Shown piece by piece: positions 30,348 to 30,743 of a stretch of 30,743 nt of DNA. A program made the position numbers and the translations under genes. The notes beneath the pieces were generated by a model, which saw nothing but the letters and a program-made list of their open reading frames with translations, did not search any database and was not told where the DNA came from. How positions within the stretch are numbered: position 1 is the first letter of the stretch; every line of letters starts with the position of its first letter. Source of the DNA: an uncultured Anaerolineaceae bacterium (GTDB lineage: Bacteria > Chloroflexota > Anaerolineae > Anaerolineales > Anaerolineaceae); assembly GCA_938020565.1 (NCBI GenBank), contig CALIHP010000022.1, positions 1-30,743 on the forward strand, written 5' to 3'.

Positions 30348-30743
30348 TTATAGTTCAATCCATTTTGAATCGCAGGCTGCGCTCTCGATAACGGCATGGA
30401 TAAATTTCACGCCGTTCAGGCCGTCCTCAGCCTTTTGAAAATCGAGTTCCGTCCCGGTCGGTTTTTCCCCGCGTTTCAGGCTGAGAACCGTGCTGATAAT
30501 ATTTCGATAATTATTGGCGAAGGCGATATAATAGCCTTCCGGATGGCCGGCGGGAATACGTCCGGTCGCCGCCGCTTTTTCGCCGATATAGCCGCTGCTT
30601 CGCGAGAGGATTCTCGAGGCTTCGTTCCGAGGCGTAAATTTCAGCAAATCGGGCGTTTCTTCTTCCCATTCAAGGCTGCCTTCGGTTCCGAAAATCCGGA
30701 CGGCTAATCCGTTCGTATGTCCTGACGCTACCTGGGAGCACCA
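30348..30743 (-). CDS. Gfo/Idh/MocA-family oxidoreductase, C-terminal part (cut by window end)
   Basis: The frame is open from the window edge, giving 131 residues of the C-terminus. It begins with WCSQVASGHTNGLAVRIFGT, the beta-sheet part of the family's C-terminal domain, and continues with GSLEWEEETPDLLKF. The segment RIPAGHPEGYYIAFANNYRN is typical of sugar and inositol dehydrogenases of this family (GHPEG-x5-F-x-N). The NAD(P)-binding Rossmann domain lies outside the window. Its position just before the sugar importer genes, 11 bases from the binding protein, suggests it oxidises the imported sugar or polyol. The exact substrate is unknown. Confidence 0.87.
   Translation of the reverse strand, partial: WCSQVASGHTNGLAVRIFGTEGSLEWEEETPDLLKFTPRNEASRILSRSSGYIGEKAAATGRIPAGHPEGYYIAFANNYRNIISTVLSLKRGEKPTGTELDFQKAEDGLNGVKFIHAVIESAACDSKWIEL

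Overview
The window looks like a chromosome segment from a GC-rich bacterium of the phylum Chloroflexota, most likely class Anaerolineae. This is an inference. It rests on the 57-residue zinc-ribbon protein of the DUF5679 type, the greA-lysS pairing, a ribosomal L34 with a C-terminal tail, a short OxaA-type YidC followed by Jag, and the overall codon use. I see no phage, insertion sequence, integron or CRISPR array. The content is mostly housekeeping plus several lineage-specific secreted or membrane proteins.

Left part (1-8803, plus strand). The tail of greA is followed by lysS and a HAD phosphatase that overlaps lysS by 4 bases. An AT-rich gap with a good promoter leads to the DUF5679-type gene and its terminator. 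Next come a GT4 glycosyltransferase, the site-2 protease RseP and a HEAT-repeat protein. After a 423-base gap, which holds a strong hairpin, a terminator and a sigma-54-like promoter, lies an orphan secreted 528-residue protein with ten cysteines and its own terminator.

Centre-left (8954-13138, plus strand). This is the rpmH-rnpA-yidD-yidC-jag cluster for membrane-protein insertion. It has a near-consensus promoter and a perfect terminator. A beta-propeller lipoprotein resembling BamB is inserted between yidD and yidC.

Centre (13142-21311, minus strand). Read in the direction of transcription: two tandem secreted C39-like cysteine peptidases, a GH13 alpha-glucosidase of the oligo-1,6-glucosidase type, a 498-residue multi-pass membrane protein, prephenate dehydratase (pheA) and an 829-residue multi-pass membrane protein.

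Right part. On the plus strand are a TrmA/RlmD-like protein that has lost its recognisable catalytic and Fe-S residues, DNA polymerase IV (dinB) with its -10 box 7 bases before the ATG, and tRNA-Thr(CGT). On the minus strand are a GH25 lysozyme without a signal peptide, recA with a clear promoter and terminator, and a sugar ABC transporter operon. That operon runs from a Gfo/Idh/MocA oxidoreductase cut by the window edge, through a binding protein and ATPase, to a permease.

I did not find one obvious new multi-gene system. The best leads are the inactive-looking RNA methyltransferase homologue beside dinB, the cysteine-rich secreted orphan under a sigma-54-like promoter, the possible structured RNA at 6794-7036, shared GAACAT elements at the recA and dinB promoters, and leaderless-looking starts.
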